In this document: positions 54,258 to 62,796 of the stretch, one piece after another | Position numbering within the stretch: the stretch's first letter is position 1 | Layout of the letters: each line of letters opens with the position of its first letter | NCBI GenBank assembly: GCA_025056155.1 | Contig: JANWWL010000001.1 | Span: forward strand, 1 to 64,000 | Source: Sphingomonadaceae bacterium | GTDB lineage: Bacteria; Pseudomonadota; Alphaproteobacteria; Sphingomonadales; Sphingomonadaceae | DNA: 64,000 nucleotides | Reading direction: 5' to 3' | The notes under the pieces: generated by a model | Told to the model about the DNA's origin: nothing | What the model saw: the letters and a program-made list of their open reading frames with translations, nothing else | Database searches by the model: none | Translations under genes and position numbers: made by a program

Positions 54258-56655
54258 GAGGGTCCTCGGCTGGCGCGCCGCTCTCGATCGGGTCGGCGAG
54301 CGCGGCCGCGACCAGGTCGAGGCCCGCTGGCTCGACGTCGAGCAAGGGCCGCGTGCGACGGATCAGTCGGTCGACGTCGCCGGCCTCCATCGGTCGGCCG
54401 AAATAATAGCCCTGGACCTGGCCGCACCCCAGCCGGCGCATGGCCTCGAATTCTGCGCGGGTCTCCGTCCCTTCCGCCGTGGTTTCCATGCCCAACCGCT
54501 CGGCCAGGGCTACGATCGCTTGGATGATGGCGGTCGACTCGCCGTCCTCGACGCTGGCACGGACGAAGCTGCGGTCGATCTTGATCCGGTTGAAGGCGAG
54601 TTTCTGCAGATAGCCCAGGGAGGAATAGCCGGTTCCAAAGTCGTCGAGTGCAAAGCTGCAGCCCAGGGCGCGCAGGGCCGACAGCGTCTGGGCCACCGAC
54701 TCGCGGGAATCGAGTAAGACGGACTCGGTCAGCTCCAGCTCGAGCCGCCGGGGATCGAGGCCCGAGCGGGCCAGCGCCTCGCGCACGTGGCTTACGATCT
54801 CGGGATCTTCCACTTGAAGCGGCGACAGGTTGACCGACAGCTTGAGGGGGGCTGGCCAGCGGGCGGCCGCGGCGGTGGCCTCGACCAGGGCGAAGCGGCC
54901 CAGCGCCGCGATGAGGCCCGATTCCTCGGCCATCGGGATGAAGATCGAGGGGGGCACGTCGCCGTGCCGGGGGTGGCGCCAGCGCATCAGGGCTTCGAAG
55001 CCGACGATGCGCTCGTCGAGGGCGTTCACGATCGGCTGGTAGACGAGACGGATCTCTCGCCGTTCCAGGGCGACGCGCAGGTCGAGCTCGAGGGCGCGCC
55101 GGGCCTCGGCGCGCGCGTGCATCTCGCGGTCGTAACGGCGCACCGAGCCCCGGCCCTTGCCCTTCACCTCGTAGAGCGCGAGATCGGCCGCGCGCATCAG
55201 CGCCTCGACGCTCGCCCCGTCCTCGGGGCCCAGCGCCAGCCCCACGCTGGCCCCGATCCGCACCTCCGTCCCGTCGAGGTCAAAGGGCGCCGAAAGCGCC
55301 GCGATGATCCGGTCGCCAAGTTGGATGGCGGCCTCGGCATTCGCCGAGCGCAGCACCACCGCGAACTCGTCTCCGCCCAGCCGCCCGATCTGGCCTTCGG
55401 CGCCCACGGTGGTCCGCAGGCGCTGGGCCACTTCGGCCAGCAGACGATCGCCCATGGCGTGACCCAGGCTGTCGTTGACCGACTTGAAGCGGTCGAGATC
55501 GACGAACAGGATTGCCACGCCGGTCGGCCCGTGAAGCCCGTCGGCGATCGCGGTGTGCACGATCCGTCGGTTGACGAGGCCGGTGAGCGAATCGAACGTC
55601 GCGAGCTCGGCGATCCGTTCGGCGCTGCGCTGGCGCTCGGTGATATCGGACCCCACGCCCCGATAGCCGCAGTAGCGGCCGTGCGCGTCGATCTTGGGCG
55701 TTCCCGACAGCGACCAGAAGCGGTCCTCGCCGTCGAGGCGGACCCGCACCACGAGGTCGCGGAACGGCTGGCGGCGGACCACGGCGCGGAACAGCGGCAG
55801 TATGCCGCGGCGGTCGGGGAACAGACGCACCCAGCGTCGGCCGAGAAGTTCGTCGACCGTGCTGCGGGCGGCTTCGGCGAAGCGTTGCGAGACGAAGGTG
55901 AGGTGGTGGCGTTCGTCGAACTCGAACAGCCAGTCGCTGCCGTTCGCTTCGAACTCGTTCAAGAGCAGGCGCACCACTTCTTCCTGTTCCACCAGGCGAT
56001 CCTGGGTTCGCAGCCGCGTGAGGAAGGCGAAGCTCGTGAGCACCACCCCTCGCAGCGCCACCAGCAAGAACGACGCCAGCACGACGAGGATCGCGGTGCC
56101 GTCGGGCCAGCGGGCCAGCAGCACGCCGGCAAGGGTGCCGAGCGCCATGGGGCCGGCGAGCATCAGGGCGGCGAGGGGGAAGACGACCGTGGCGAAGATG
56201 TTGACGCCGACGGCGCACAGGGCGGTCGCCAGCGCAAGGGTGCGCTGCCCATCGGCCACCGCCGGGATGGCCGCCAGAAACACGAGCCCCCAGGCCAGGC
56301 CGATGATCCCCAGCTCTCCGAGCAGGCGGAGGAGGCGCCGGCGTGGAACCGTGGGTGGTCGGCGCGTCTGCCAAGCGCCGACCGAGCGCAGGACCCAAGA
56401 CGCCACCAGAACCAGGTTGGCCACCGCCCAGGCCAGAAGCAGGATGGGGGGGATGTGACGGGCGAGGGAGCCCAGCACCACTGCGCCCAGGCAGACGGCG
56501 ACGCCCGAGACGAACGGCAGGTAGCGCCACAGGAAGCCGAACTGGGCCTCGCGCACTCGCGCCCAGAACGGGTCGTCGTCAGGGCCGATGGCCACGAGGT
56601 CGCGCCAGTGGACGTCGCGCTCGGCGGCGATGGGCGGCTTGAACCGGACGCTCAC
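54142..56655 (-). CDS. Membrane-bound c-di-GMP enzyme: PAS-GGDEF-EAL
   Basis: Protein of 837 residues with about six N-terminal transmembrane spans (~45-210), a PAS domain (~230-350), a GGDEF domain (intact RLGGDEF at about residue 425) and an EAL domain (FEALMRW at about residue 553, plus ELTESVLL, DDFGTGYSSLGYL and KIDRSF). Both cyclase and phosphodiesterase motifs look active, so net direction cannot be told. A poorly conserved Pro/Ala-rich tail of ~60 residues follows EAL and is encoded antisense to nudC. GTG start at 56655. Nearby flagellar genes suggest a motility role, but it is not in their operon. Confidence 0.93.
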   Translation of the reverse strand: MSVRFKPPIAAERDVHWRDLVAIGPDDDPFWARVREAQFGFLWRYLPFVSGVAVCLGAVVLGSLARHIPPILLLAWAVANLVLVASWVLRSVGAWQTRRPPTVPRRRLLRLLGELGIIGLAWGLVFLAAIPAVADGQRTLALATALCAVGVNIFATVVFPLAALMLAGPMALGTLAGVLLARWPDGTAILVVLASFLLVALRGVVLTSFAFLTRLRTQDRLVEQEEVVRLLLNEFEANGSDWLFEFDERHHLTFVSQRFAEAARSTVDELLGRRWVRLFPDRRGILPLFRAVVRRQPFRDLVVRVRLDGEDRFWSLSGTPKIDAHGRYCGYRGVGSDITERQRSAERIAELATFDSLTGLVNRRIVHTAIADGLHGPTGVAILFVDLDRFKSVNDSLGHAMGDRLLAEVAQRLRTTVGAEGQIGRLGGDEFAVVLRSANAEAAIQLGDRIIAALSAPFDLDGTEVRIGASVGLALGPEDGASVEALMRAADLALYEVKGKGRGSVRRYDREMHARAEARRALELDLRVALERREIRLVYQPIVNALDERIVGFEALMRWRHPRHGDVPPSIFIPMAEESGLIAALGRFALVEATAAAARWPAPLKLSVNLSPLQVEDPEIVSHVREALARSGLDPRRLELELTESVLLDSRESVAQTLSALRALGCSFALDDFGTGYSSLGYLQKLAFNRIKIDRSFVRASVEDGESTAIIQAIVALAERLGMETTAEGTETRAEFEAMRRLGCGQVQGYYFGRPMEAGDVDRLIRRTRPLLDVEPAGLDLVAAALADPIESGAPAEDPLSPPDPPPTPAAANGRSPAAAEPASPRARRAPLSIPAG

Positions 56656-56706
56656 GCCGTCGTTGACGGCCTCGAGCGGGCTCCCTTGAGGGCCGGCGGC
56701 GGTGCG

Positions 56707-57600
56707 TCAGTCGGCGGAGGCGGTCGGGTAGGTGCCCAGCACGCGGACCCAGCGGGAGTGGAAGGCGAGCTCTTCGAGCGCGCGGGCCACGGCGGGTTCG
56801 GCCGGCCGGCCTTCGATGTCGATGAGGAAGCGGGCGGCGGTGAAGGATCCGCCGTCGAGGTGGCTTTCCAACCGCGTGAGATTGACGCCGTTGGTGGCGA
56901 ACCCGCCCAAGGCCTTGTAGAGGGCCGCGGGCACGTTCTTCACTTCGAAGGCGAGCGTGGTCTTCACGGGCCGGTCCGGGGGTGGATCGGCCGGGCTTCG
57001 GGCCAAGACCAGGAACCGGGTGCGATTGTGCTGCGCGTCCTCGAGGTTCCGCTCGAGGACGTCGCAGCCGTAGAGACGGGCGGCCAGCGCCGAGGCGATG
57101 GCCCCCAGCGTGGGATCGCCGCGTTCGACGATCTCGGCCGCCGCGGCCGCCGTGTCCGCACCGGCCACGGGGGTGAGCCCGAGGGCCCGCAGGCGGCGTC
57201 GACATTGCCCCAGCGCTTGGGGGTGGCTGAGCACCGCCCGCAGCCCTTCGATCCGGGCGCCGGGCAGGCCCACCAGGCAATGCTCGACGCGAACGTAGGT
57301 CTCCCCCACGATGGCGAGCCCGCTGTCGGGCAACAGGACGTGCACGTCGGCCACGCGACCGTGCAGGCTGTTCTCGACGGGGAGGACGGCGCGGTCGGCC
57401 TCGCCGTCGGTCACGGCCTGGAGCGCTTCCTCGAAGCTGAACAGGGGTAGCGGCAGGGCGAGCGGCTCGACCTTGAGGACTGCCTGCTGCGAATAGGCCC
57501 CCGGCGCCCCCTGGAAGGCGATCGCCCGGCGGCGATCCTGGGCGGCCGCCCGGCGCATCGCCTCGACCAACGCGCGGGCCGGTGCCGGATAACTTTCCAT
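56707..57600 (-). CDS. pheA: Prephenate dehydratase PheA (monofunctional)
   Basis: Converts prephenate to phenylpyruvate in phenylalanine synthesis. The 297 residues start the catalytic domain at IAFQGAPGAYSQQA, continue with VLPVENSLHGRV and the TRF motif in HNRTRFLVL, and end with an ACT regulatory domain (VPAALYKALGGFATNGVNLTRLESH). No chorismate mutase domain is fused. It is divergent from the cytochrome c gene, a conserved alphaproteobacterial neighbourhood. Confidence 0.95.
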   Translation of the reverse strand: MESYPAPARALVEAMRRAAAQDRRRAIAFQGAPGAYSQQAVLKVEPLALPLPLFSFEEALQAVTDGEADRAVLPVENSLHGRVADVHVLLPDSGLAIVGETYVRVEHCLVGLPGARIEGLRAVLSHPQALGQCRRRLRALGLTPVAGADTAAAAAEIVERGDPTLGAIASALAARLYGCDVLERNLEDAQHNRTRFLVLARSPADPPPDRPVKTTLAFEVKNVPAALYKALGGFATNGVNLTRLESHLDGGSFTAARFLIDIEGRPAEPAVARALEELAFHSRWVRVLGTYPTASAD

Positions 57601-57745
57601 GGCGGGCGCCGTTGGCGGCGGACGCCCGGGCGGTCAATCGCCCCACCCGCGGGGGCATGGGGCCGATGCCGTTGCTCCGCTCGGCGCGCGTCCGTAAGGG
57701 GCGATGGCGACGGCCCGGGACCCGATCCCGATCCGGGAGAGCCAA

Positions 57746-58315
57746 GTGGATAGTTACGAGTTCACGCGCTACGCCGGTGCGACGCTGTCGGCACTCGTCG
57801 TGCTGATGGCCACCATGATCGTCACGGGCTACCTCTATCGGCCGGAGAAGCCTGCCAAGCCAGGCTACGTGGTGGCTGGAGTGGAGGAACCGGCGGAGGC
57901 GCCGCAGACGGCCGCAGCCGACGCGGGCGGCCAACCGCTGGAGGTGCTGCTGGCTTTGGCCGATCCGGCCCGCGGCCAGGCGGCCTTCAAGAAGTGTGCG
58001 GCGTGTCACAGCATCGAAAAGGGCGGGCGCCACGGCGTCGGGCCCAACCTTTGGGGCATCGTGGGAGCACCGCACGCCCATGCGGCGGGTTTCGCCTATT
58101 CCGACGCGCTGAAGGCGAAATCCGCCGAGCCGTGGGATTGGGCGAGGCTCGATGCCTGGATCGCCAATCCGAAGGCCGCCATTCCTGGCAACAAGATGGC
58201 CTTCGCCGGCATTTCACGCCCGCAAGAGCGGGCGGATTTGCTGGTCTACCTGAACAGCATGAGCGACAAGCCGCTACCCCTGCCGCCCCCCCCCGCCGAA
58301 ACCCCCGCCGCCTGA
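57746..58315 (+). CDS. Membrane-anchored class I cytochrome c (CycM/c552-like)
   Basis: Electron carrier between the bc1 complex and oxidases. With GTG at 57746 it has 189 residues: an uncleaved N-terminal anchor (YEFTRYAGATLSALVVLMATMIVTGYL), a flexible Ala/Pro/Glu linker, then the haem domain with CAACH (Cys84, Cys87, His88), GVGPNLWGIVG and the axial methionine in GNKMAFAG. The start follows GGGAGAGCC and matches the MDSYE... family N terminus; an upstream ATG at 57704 is less likely. It is divergent from pheA. Confidence 0.92.
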   Translation: MDSYEFTRYAGATLSALVVLMATMIVTGYLYRPEKPAKPGYVVAGVEEPAEAPQTAAADAGGQPLEVLLALADPARGQAAFKKCAACHSIEKGGRHGVGPNLWGIVGAPHAHAAGFAYSDALKAKSAEPWDWARLDAWIANPKAAIPGNKMAFAGISRPQERADLLVYLNSMSDKPLPLPPPPAETPAA

Positions 58316-58653
58316 GGGTGTCCTCCACGGCTCCGGCTCGCCGTGCGGGGGGCCCGCCCAAGCCTCGGGATCGCGGCGTTCCTCGGGCGACCCGGAGGGG
58401 CTGCGCCCGACCGTGGGGCGACAGACGTCCGCGGCCGAGCCGTCCGCATAGGCGCGGTGCCTTGCCTTCTCTGCTGCGCGCAGCCCGCCCGCCGGCGGAG
58501 CCTTTGGGTCGGCCTGATCCCAACGCGTCTGGGGCGCGGCCGCGGGGCGGCCGTGGTGGTGCGAAGCGCCGCCGGAGGATGGCCGCTCCACCAACACATG
58601 AGGGCGGGGCCTGGCCCCGCCCTCGGTTGGTCCTGGGATGGCGTGCGGGTTGT
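58316..58653. other. Gene-free region between cytochrome c and flagellin genes
   Basis: These 338 bases lie between convergent genes. The frames on both strands are low-complexity Arg/Pro/Gly shadows. Several GC-rich dyads are present, the clearest being the hairpin at 58601-58623 beside the flagellin stop. No RNA gene is recognised. Confidence 0.5.
58601..58623 (-). terminator. Hairpin downstream of the flagellin gene
   Basis: AGGGCGGGGCC and GGCCCCGCCCT form an almost perfect 11-base inverted repeat around a single T, 31 bases past the flagellin stop. A stable stem of this kind commonly ends highly expressed flagellin mRNAs or protects their 3' ends. No U-run follows on the minus strand. 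Confidence 0.55.
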
Positions 58654-60834
58654 CTAGCGCAACAGCTGCAGCACCAGCTGTTGCGACTGGTTCGCCTGGG
58701 CCAGCATCGCCTGCGCGGCCTGCTGCAGGATCTGGCTGCGGGCGAGGGCCGTGGTTTCGACGGCGAAGTCCGCATCCTGGATCCGGCTGCGCGACGCCAT
58801 GGTGTTGTTGCTGGCGGCCGTCAGGTTGCTGATGGTCGCCTCGAGGCGGTTCTGGACGGCACCGAGCTCGGCGCGGTTGATGGCCACCGCCTTGAGCGCT
58901 TCGTCGATCGATTCCAGGGCGGCCTGGGCACCGGCCTGGGTCGAAATGTCGATGTCCTTGATCTTGAGCCCACCCGATTCGGCGCCGTAGGTGCCTTCCT
59001 CGAAGCCCAGGGGCGTGAAGTTGCCGGCCATCGTGAAGCCCTGGCTACCGGCCCGGACGGTGAAGGCCTTGGCGCTCTGGAGCGTGAGGGTGGCGTAGGC
59101 CGTCTGCACCGGGTCGCCCGCGATGCTGGTGGGGTCGGTCACGCCCACGGCCGTGTAGGCGATGTTCGTGCCCCGGATGGTCGCACCGGCCAGGCCGAAG
59201 TTGGCGGCCGCGGCGTCGTCCGAGTCGAACCAGACCGAGATGTTGCGCCCGTCGGCGGCCGTCAGGCTGATCCCGCCGCGGCCGTTGTCGGCGGCCACCA
59301 CGCCCGTCATGCCCGTGTAGTTGTTCACCGCCTGCACGACGATCTCGCGCGTGCGCTGGGCCGAGACGCCGGCTTGCAGCGTCATCGCAATCGCCACGCC
59401 GTTGATGTAGAGGCTGGTGGTGGTGGTGGTGCCGATCACCGTTGTCGTGGTGCCGTCGATGGTGAGCGCGTTGGCCCGGGCCGTCACCCCCGTCTGGGCG
59501 CTCGCCTCGTTGATGGCCGCTGCGATGGCGATGGCCGAACCCGCCTTGCTCGACGACGCCGCCGTCGTGTCCGAGAAGGTGTCGTCGGAGGCCTTCGACG
59601 CCCGGATCGCGACGCCGTTGATCACGAGGTCGCCGGTGTTCAGCACCCGCACCTGGGCGGCTGTCGCGGCCACGGCGCGGGCGTCGGTGGACACGGCGGA
59701 GACGCCGCGTTCGTAGGTGCCGGCGGCCAGCCCTGCGCGGGCCAGTTCGCCCGCGCCGATGGTCGAGATGGTGATGGGCCCGCCACCCACCGAGACCAGG
59801 CTGTAGCTGCCGGACTGCGTGCCCACCTTGAGGCCGGTGGCGGCGGCCGTCAGCGTGTTGAGCTGGACGTCGATGTTGCGACCATCGGCCGCGACCAGAC
59901 GGATGCCCAGGTTCGCATCGCCCGTGTCGATGGCCACCACCCCGGTCTGGCCCGAGATCAGGTTGATGGCGTCCACCACGGCGGTGCGCGAGGCGGCCGC
60001 GTTGGTGGTGGTGGTGATGGAGCCCGTGGTCACCCCGTTGATCGTCACCGTGCCCGTCAAGGCGGCGGCCGTCATGGCCGTCCCGGTCATCACCGTCTGG
60101 CCCACCACGGCGCGCACGCCGGTCTGCGCGGTCAGGCGGTTGATGGCGGCGGCCTTGGCGATGGCCGAGGCTTCCTTGGCGGTGGAGGACAGCGGGTCGT
60201 CCTCGGCCCGAGAGGCCCCGATCGCCACCCCGTTGATCACGAGGTCGTTGGCTCTCAGCGCCTGGGCGGTGGCGAAGCCCGAGGCCGCGAAGGCCCCCGT
60301 GGCCGACAGGCCCGGCACCTCGCCCGTGCCGAGATCGCTCGTGCGGGTGGACTTGATGCCCAGCCGCACCGTCTCGGCCGCGCGCGCCCCGGTCTGGAGC
60401 ACCAGGTTCTTCGACGAGCCGTCGAGCAGCCGGATCCCGTTGAACGTGGTGCGCGTGGCCACGTTCTCGATCTCGCCGATGAGCTGCGCCACTTCCGCCT
60501 GGAGCGCCGCGCGGTCCTGGGCCGAGAAGGTGCCGTTGGACGACTGCACCGCCAGCTCGCGCATGCGCTGGAGCATGTTGGTGATCTCGCCCATGGCCGA
60601 TTCCGCCGTCTGGGCCAGGCTGATGCCGTCGCCCGCGTTGCGGATGGCCATGGCGAGGCCCCGGACGTCGGCCGTCATGCGCTGGGCGATGGCCAGGCCC
60701 GCGGCGTCGTCCTTGGCGCTGTTGATCCTGAGGCCAGTGGACAGGCGTTCCATGGCCCGGTTGAGCTCGAGCTGCGCCACGCGACCGCCGTTCTGGGCCT
60801 TCAGCGCGCCGAGATTGGTGTTGATGACACTCAT
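58654..60834 (-). CDS. Flagellin, large form with duplicated central insert
   Basis: Filament subunit of 726 residues. The N-terminal D0/D1 helices (SVINTNLGALKAQNG, MERLSTGLRINSAKDDAAGLAIAQRM, NAGDGISLAQTAESA) and C-terminal D1/D0 (AALESIDEALKAVAINRAELGAVQNRLE, RSQILQQAAQAMLAQANQSQQLVLQLLR, read in parts) are canonical. The central ~450 residues carry flagellin hook-IN type motifs in two copies: DLVINGVAI at 197 and 402, a second INGV at 265 and 477, and AADGRNI at 315 and 526. The ATG at 60834 follows GAAGGGAACGGG. A sigma-28-like promoter lies 53 bases upstream. Confidence 0.95.
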   Translation of the reverse strand: MSVINTNLGALKAQNGGRVAQLELNRAMERLSTGLRINSAKDDAAGLAIAQRMTADVRGLAMAIRNAGDGISLAQTAESAMGEITNMLQRMRELAVQSSNGTFSAQDRAALQAEVAQLIGEIENVATRTTFNGIRLLDGSSKNLVLQTGARAAETVRLGIKSTRTSDLGTGEVPGLSATGAFAASGFATAQALRANDLVINGVAIGASRAEDDPLSSTAKEASAIAKAAAINRLTAQTGVRAVVGQTVMTGTAMTAAALTGTVTINGVTTGSITTTTNAAASRTAVVDAINLISGQTGVVAIDTGDANLGIRLVAADGRNIDVQLNTLTAAATGLKVGTQSGSYSLVSVGGGPITISTIGAGELARAGLAAGTYERGVSAVSTDARAVAATAAQVRVLNTGDLVINGVAIRASKASDDTFSDTTAASSSKAGSAIAIAAAINEASAQTGVTARANALTIDGTTTTVIGTTTTTSLYINGVAIAMTLQAGVSAQRTREIVVQAVNNYTGMTGVVAADNGRGGISLTAADGRNISVWFDSDDAAAANFGLAGATIRGTNIAYTAVGVTDPTSIAGDPVQTAYATLTLQSAKAFTVRAGSQGFTMAGNFTPLGFEEGTYGAESGGLKIKDIDISTQAGAQAALESIDEALKAVAINRAELGAVQNRLEATISNLTAASNNTMASRSRIQDADFAVETTALARSQILQQAAQAMLAQANQSQQLVLQLLR

Positions 60835-60886
60835 GGTCCCGTTCCCTTCGCGGTTGGGGCCCGCTTGCGCGTGGCCTCGGCCGCCC

Positions 60887-60912
60887 TTCACGGCGAAGGT
60901 CCGCGGACTTTA
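60887..60912 (-). promoter_or_regulatory. Candidate sigma-28 (FliA) promoter of the flagellin gene
   Basis: On the minus strand TAAAGTCC (60912-60905) and GCCGTGAA (60894-60887) match the FliA consensus TAAAGTTT-N11-GCCGATAA at six of eight positions each, with a ten-base spacer. It lies about 53 bases upstream of the flagellin ATG. The nearby flgM gene, encoding the sigma-28 antagonist, supports use of this sigma factor. Confidence 0.55.
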
Positions 60913-60924
60913 AGGCTAACGCCC

Positions 60925-61635
60925 GTGCCGACCGGAACAGCGCCCCCTCGCCGGACGCCGGTTGCGATCGCCAAGGGCGCCCCGTTGCCGCCCGTGCTGG
61001 CCGAAGGCCGCGGGTGGATCGTGGTCGACAAACCGGCGGGTCTTGCCGTCCATGCCGGCCCCCGCACCGAGGACTGCGTGGAAGCGCGTTTCCAGGCGGC
61101 GGGGCTCGACGTCTGGCCCGTCCACCGGTTGGACCGCGACACGTCGGGCTGTCTGTTGCTCGCCACGCGCCGCCGGGCCGCGCGTCGGCTGGCGCGCGCG
61201 TTCGCGGAGCGGTCGGTCGAGAAGCTCTACCTCGCCATCGTGGCCGGTGCGCCGCCCGAAGGGGAGGGCCGGGTGGAGGCGCCGCTTGCCCGGCGCTCCG
61301 ATCCCGTGCGGGGCTGGCGCATCGCGCCCGACCCCCGGGGCCTTCCTGCGGCGACTCGCTGGCGGGTCCTGAAGCGTCGGGGTGCGCTGGCCCTGGTCGC
61401 GTTCCGGCCCGAGACGGGCCGGACGCACCAAGTGCGCGTGCACGCCACGCTGCTGGCGCCCGGGGCGGCGATCTTGGGGGATGCCACCTACGGCCGGCCC
61501 GACCCCGTGGGCCTGGCCCTGCATGCGGCGGGTCTCGCCTTTCCGGATGACGGGGGACGGGGCGTGCAGGTCATGGCCCCGCTTCCCCAGCGGTTCTCCG
61601 GTTGGCTCCAGGGGGAGACGTTCGAGTTCTGGTGA
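60925..61635 (+). CDS. RluA-family RNA pseudouridine synthase
   Basis: Pseudouridine synthase of 236 residues without an S4 domain. The catalytic aspartate is in HRLDRDTSGCLLLA, and VVDKPAGLAVH, RSVEKLYLAIV, ETGRTHQVRVHA and GDATYGRPD are all conserved. The rRNA or tRNA target is unknown; the size is like RluA or TruC rather than RluC/D. The GTG at 60925 is the earliest sensible start. It is divergent from flagellin and convergent with flgM. Confidence 0.9.
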   Translation: MPTGTAPPRRTPVAIAKGAPLPPVLAEGRGWIVVDKPAGLAVHAGPRTEDCVEARFQAAGLDVWPVHRLDRDTSGCLLLATRRRAARRLARAFAERSVEKLYLAIVAGAPPEGEGRVEAPLARRSDPVRGWRIAPDPRGLPAATRWRVLKRRGALALVAFRPETGRTHQVRVHATLLAPGAAILGDATYGRPDPVGLALHAAGLAFPDDGGRGVQVMAPLPQRFSGWLQGETFEFW

Positions 61636-61722
61636 GGGCCCGGCCGGATGCCAGGGGGCCCGAGGTGTGCGCGACGGGACTGACCCCATCGCCCAGGGCT
61701 CCGGTGCGCCGATGACGGGCCG

Positions 61723-62028
61723 TCAGGCCCGTTCGGCGGCGATCATCGCTTCGGCGATGCGAACGGGGTCGGGGCGGTAGACGCCCGCCTCGATCGCCTG
61801 ACGGAGGGCATCGACGCGCGTGGCGTCCACGGGTGCGGCCCGGGCCAGCTCCCGAACCAACGTGTCGAGGCCCGTCGGCGGGTGGGCCGCTGCGGGATCG
61901 GTCGCCACCGTCCGCGCCGGGCCCTGGCCCGTGCCCATCGTGCGGCGGGCGGCGCCGGCCGGGTCGACGGCGCTCCGGCCGGTGACCCCCGCGGGCGGGA
62001 TCGGGCTTCCTTTCAGTCCTTCGACCAT
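61723..62028 (-). CDS. flgM: Anti-sigma-28 factor FlgM
   Basis: Small protein of 101 residues with an unstructured Pro/Gly/Ala N-terminal half and the FlgM C-terminal helices (VDATRVDALRQAIEAGVYRPDPVRIAEAMIAAE, read in parts) that bind sigma-28 and are exported when the hook is complete. GGAGGGG precedes the ATG at 62028. It lies 43 bases downstream of flgA, the usual flgA-flgM order, and should share its sigma-54 promoter. Confidence 0.88.
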   Translation of the reverse strand: MVEGLKGSPIPPAGVTGRSAVDPAGAARRTMGTGQGPARTVATDPAAAHPPTGLDTLVRELARAAPVDATRVDALRQAIEAGVYRPDPVRIAEAMIAAERA

Positions 62029-62071
62029 GTCCGTCCCCTCCGACGCGTTCACGGCCGGAAGGCGGCGAGGT

Positions 62072-62560
62072 TTAGCGGCCAACGACCGGCGAGCGGCCAA
62101 CGACCAGCGTGCCGTCGGCCCCGACCGTCGCGGGGAAGCGAGCGCCCGTCAAGCGGTTGCGCACGACGATGCGGTCGCCGGGGCGCCCGGCCCGTTCTGC
62201 CACCGCTTCGACCGTCAGCTCGAGGCCTGGCAGGCCGAGGGCCACCGTCACGCGTTCGCCCCGCTGGATGGCGGGCCCGGAGGCGGGGGTCTCCGGTGCC
62301 CGGCCGACCGGGGCCACCAGACGCCAGCCCGTGGCCGGGCAAAGAATCTCGACGGTGCGGCCCCAAGGCGTGAACCGGAAGCCCTCGGGGCAGGCCGGTG
62401 GGCGCAGGCGCGGGTCGAGCCGGACCGGCGCGCCGACCGCCGCCTCGACTTGAGCGCGCAGGTCGGGCGAGGCCCCCGCCAGGGCCGGCGCTAGCAGCAG
62501 CGCCATGGCCCCCGGGGCCACCAGGGCCACGACCGCGCAGAGAGGTGGCATGTGGTGCAT
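62072..62560 (-). CDS. flgA: Flagellar P-ring assembly chaperone FlgA
   Basis: Periplasmic chaperone for FlgI. The 162 residues start with a signal peptide (hydrophobic stretch residues ~7-29, ALAGA cleavage region), then the pilus-type N-terminal part (VRLDPRLRPPACPEGFRF with two cysteines) and the C-terminal SAF-like beta-clip (IQRGERVTVALGLPGLELTVEAVAERAGRPGDRIVVRNRLTG). GGAGATCC precedes the ATG at 62560. A longer in-frame extension up to 62989 is low-complexity and crosses the promoter, so I reject it. Confidence 0.87.
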   Translation of the reverse strand: MHHMPPLCAVVALVAPGAMALLLAPALAGASPDLRAQVEAAVGAPVRLDPRLRPPACPEGFRFTPWGRTVEILCPATGWRLVAPVGRAPETPASGPAIQRGERVTVALGLPGLELTVEAVAERAGRPGDRIVVRNRLTGARFPATVGADGTLVVGRSPVVGR

Positions 62561-62625
62561 GGGCGGATCTCCGGACATGTCGGGGGCAGGCTCAACTGCG
62601 CGCCCCGGCTGCCGTTCGCCAACGG

Positions 62626-62642
62626 CGCAAGTCCCGTGCCAG
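62626..62642 (-). promoter_or_regulatory. Sigma-54 promoter of flgA-flgM
   Basis: On the minus strand CTGGCACGGGACTTGCG matches the sigma-54 consensus (TGGCACG-N4-TTGC) at every conserved base, with the ten-base GG-GC interval. It lies 66 bases upstream of the flgA ATG. The window encodes NtrC with GAFTGA, but a flagellar activator such as FlbD or FleQ, not seen here, is the likelier partner. Confidence 0.82.
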
Positions 62643-62672
62643 GCGCGCGTCCTCGGCCGCCGTCCGAACGGT

Positions 62673-62722
62673 GCGGCAACGCCGTGCCGCCCGGTTCCGC
62701 ATCGGCCGGCACCCGCGTGCCG
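62673..62722. promoter_or_regulatory. Two inverted repeats between divergent sigma-54 promoters (candidate enhancers)
   Basis: GCGGCA-ACGCCG-TGCCGC (62673-62690) and CGGCAC-CCGC-GTGCCG (62707-62722) are perfect six-base inverted repeats that share the half site GTGCCG. They lie about 31 bases from one promoter and 43 bases from the other, so one activator bound here could serve both. Neither is an obvious match to NtrC sites. GC-rich DNA produces dyads by chance, so binding needs proof. Confidence 0.45.
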
Positions 62723-62764
62723 TCTGGTGCGCGGGCGGTCCGTCGGCGCCTGCGCGGTCGGCGC

Positions 62765-62781
62765 TTGGCACGCGGCTTGCA
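62765..62781 (+). promoter_or_regulatory. Sigma-54 promoter of the flgB operon
   Basis: TTGGCACGCGGCTTGCA is a complete match to the sigma-54 consensus YTGGCACG-N4-TTGCA. Transcription would start near 62793, giving a leader of about 247 bases before flgB, unusually long and filled with G-rich repeats. Together with the minus-strand promoter 122 bases away it forms a divergent flagellar control region. Confidence 0.85.
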
Positions 62782-62796
62782 CCCTGGGGGGGTGGC

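Noticed and set aside
54787-57450. Very long open frame (887 codons) on the plus strand
   Set aside because: It is antisense to the GGDEF/EAL and pheA genes, has charged low-complexity translation, and no recognisable domain; long antisense frames are expected at this GC content.
59819-60913. Plus-strand open frame of 364 codons opposite flagellin
   Set aside because: Antisense shadow of a canonical flagellin with no ribosome binding site or domain.
57994-60924. Plus-strand open frame extending ~980 codons upstream of the RluA-type gene
   Set aside because: This part runs through cytochrome c in another frame and antisense to flagellin. Only the portion from 60925 onward resembles a protein family.
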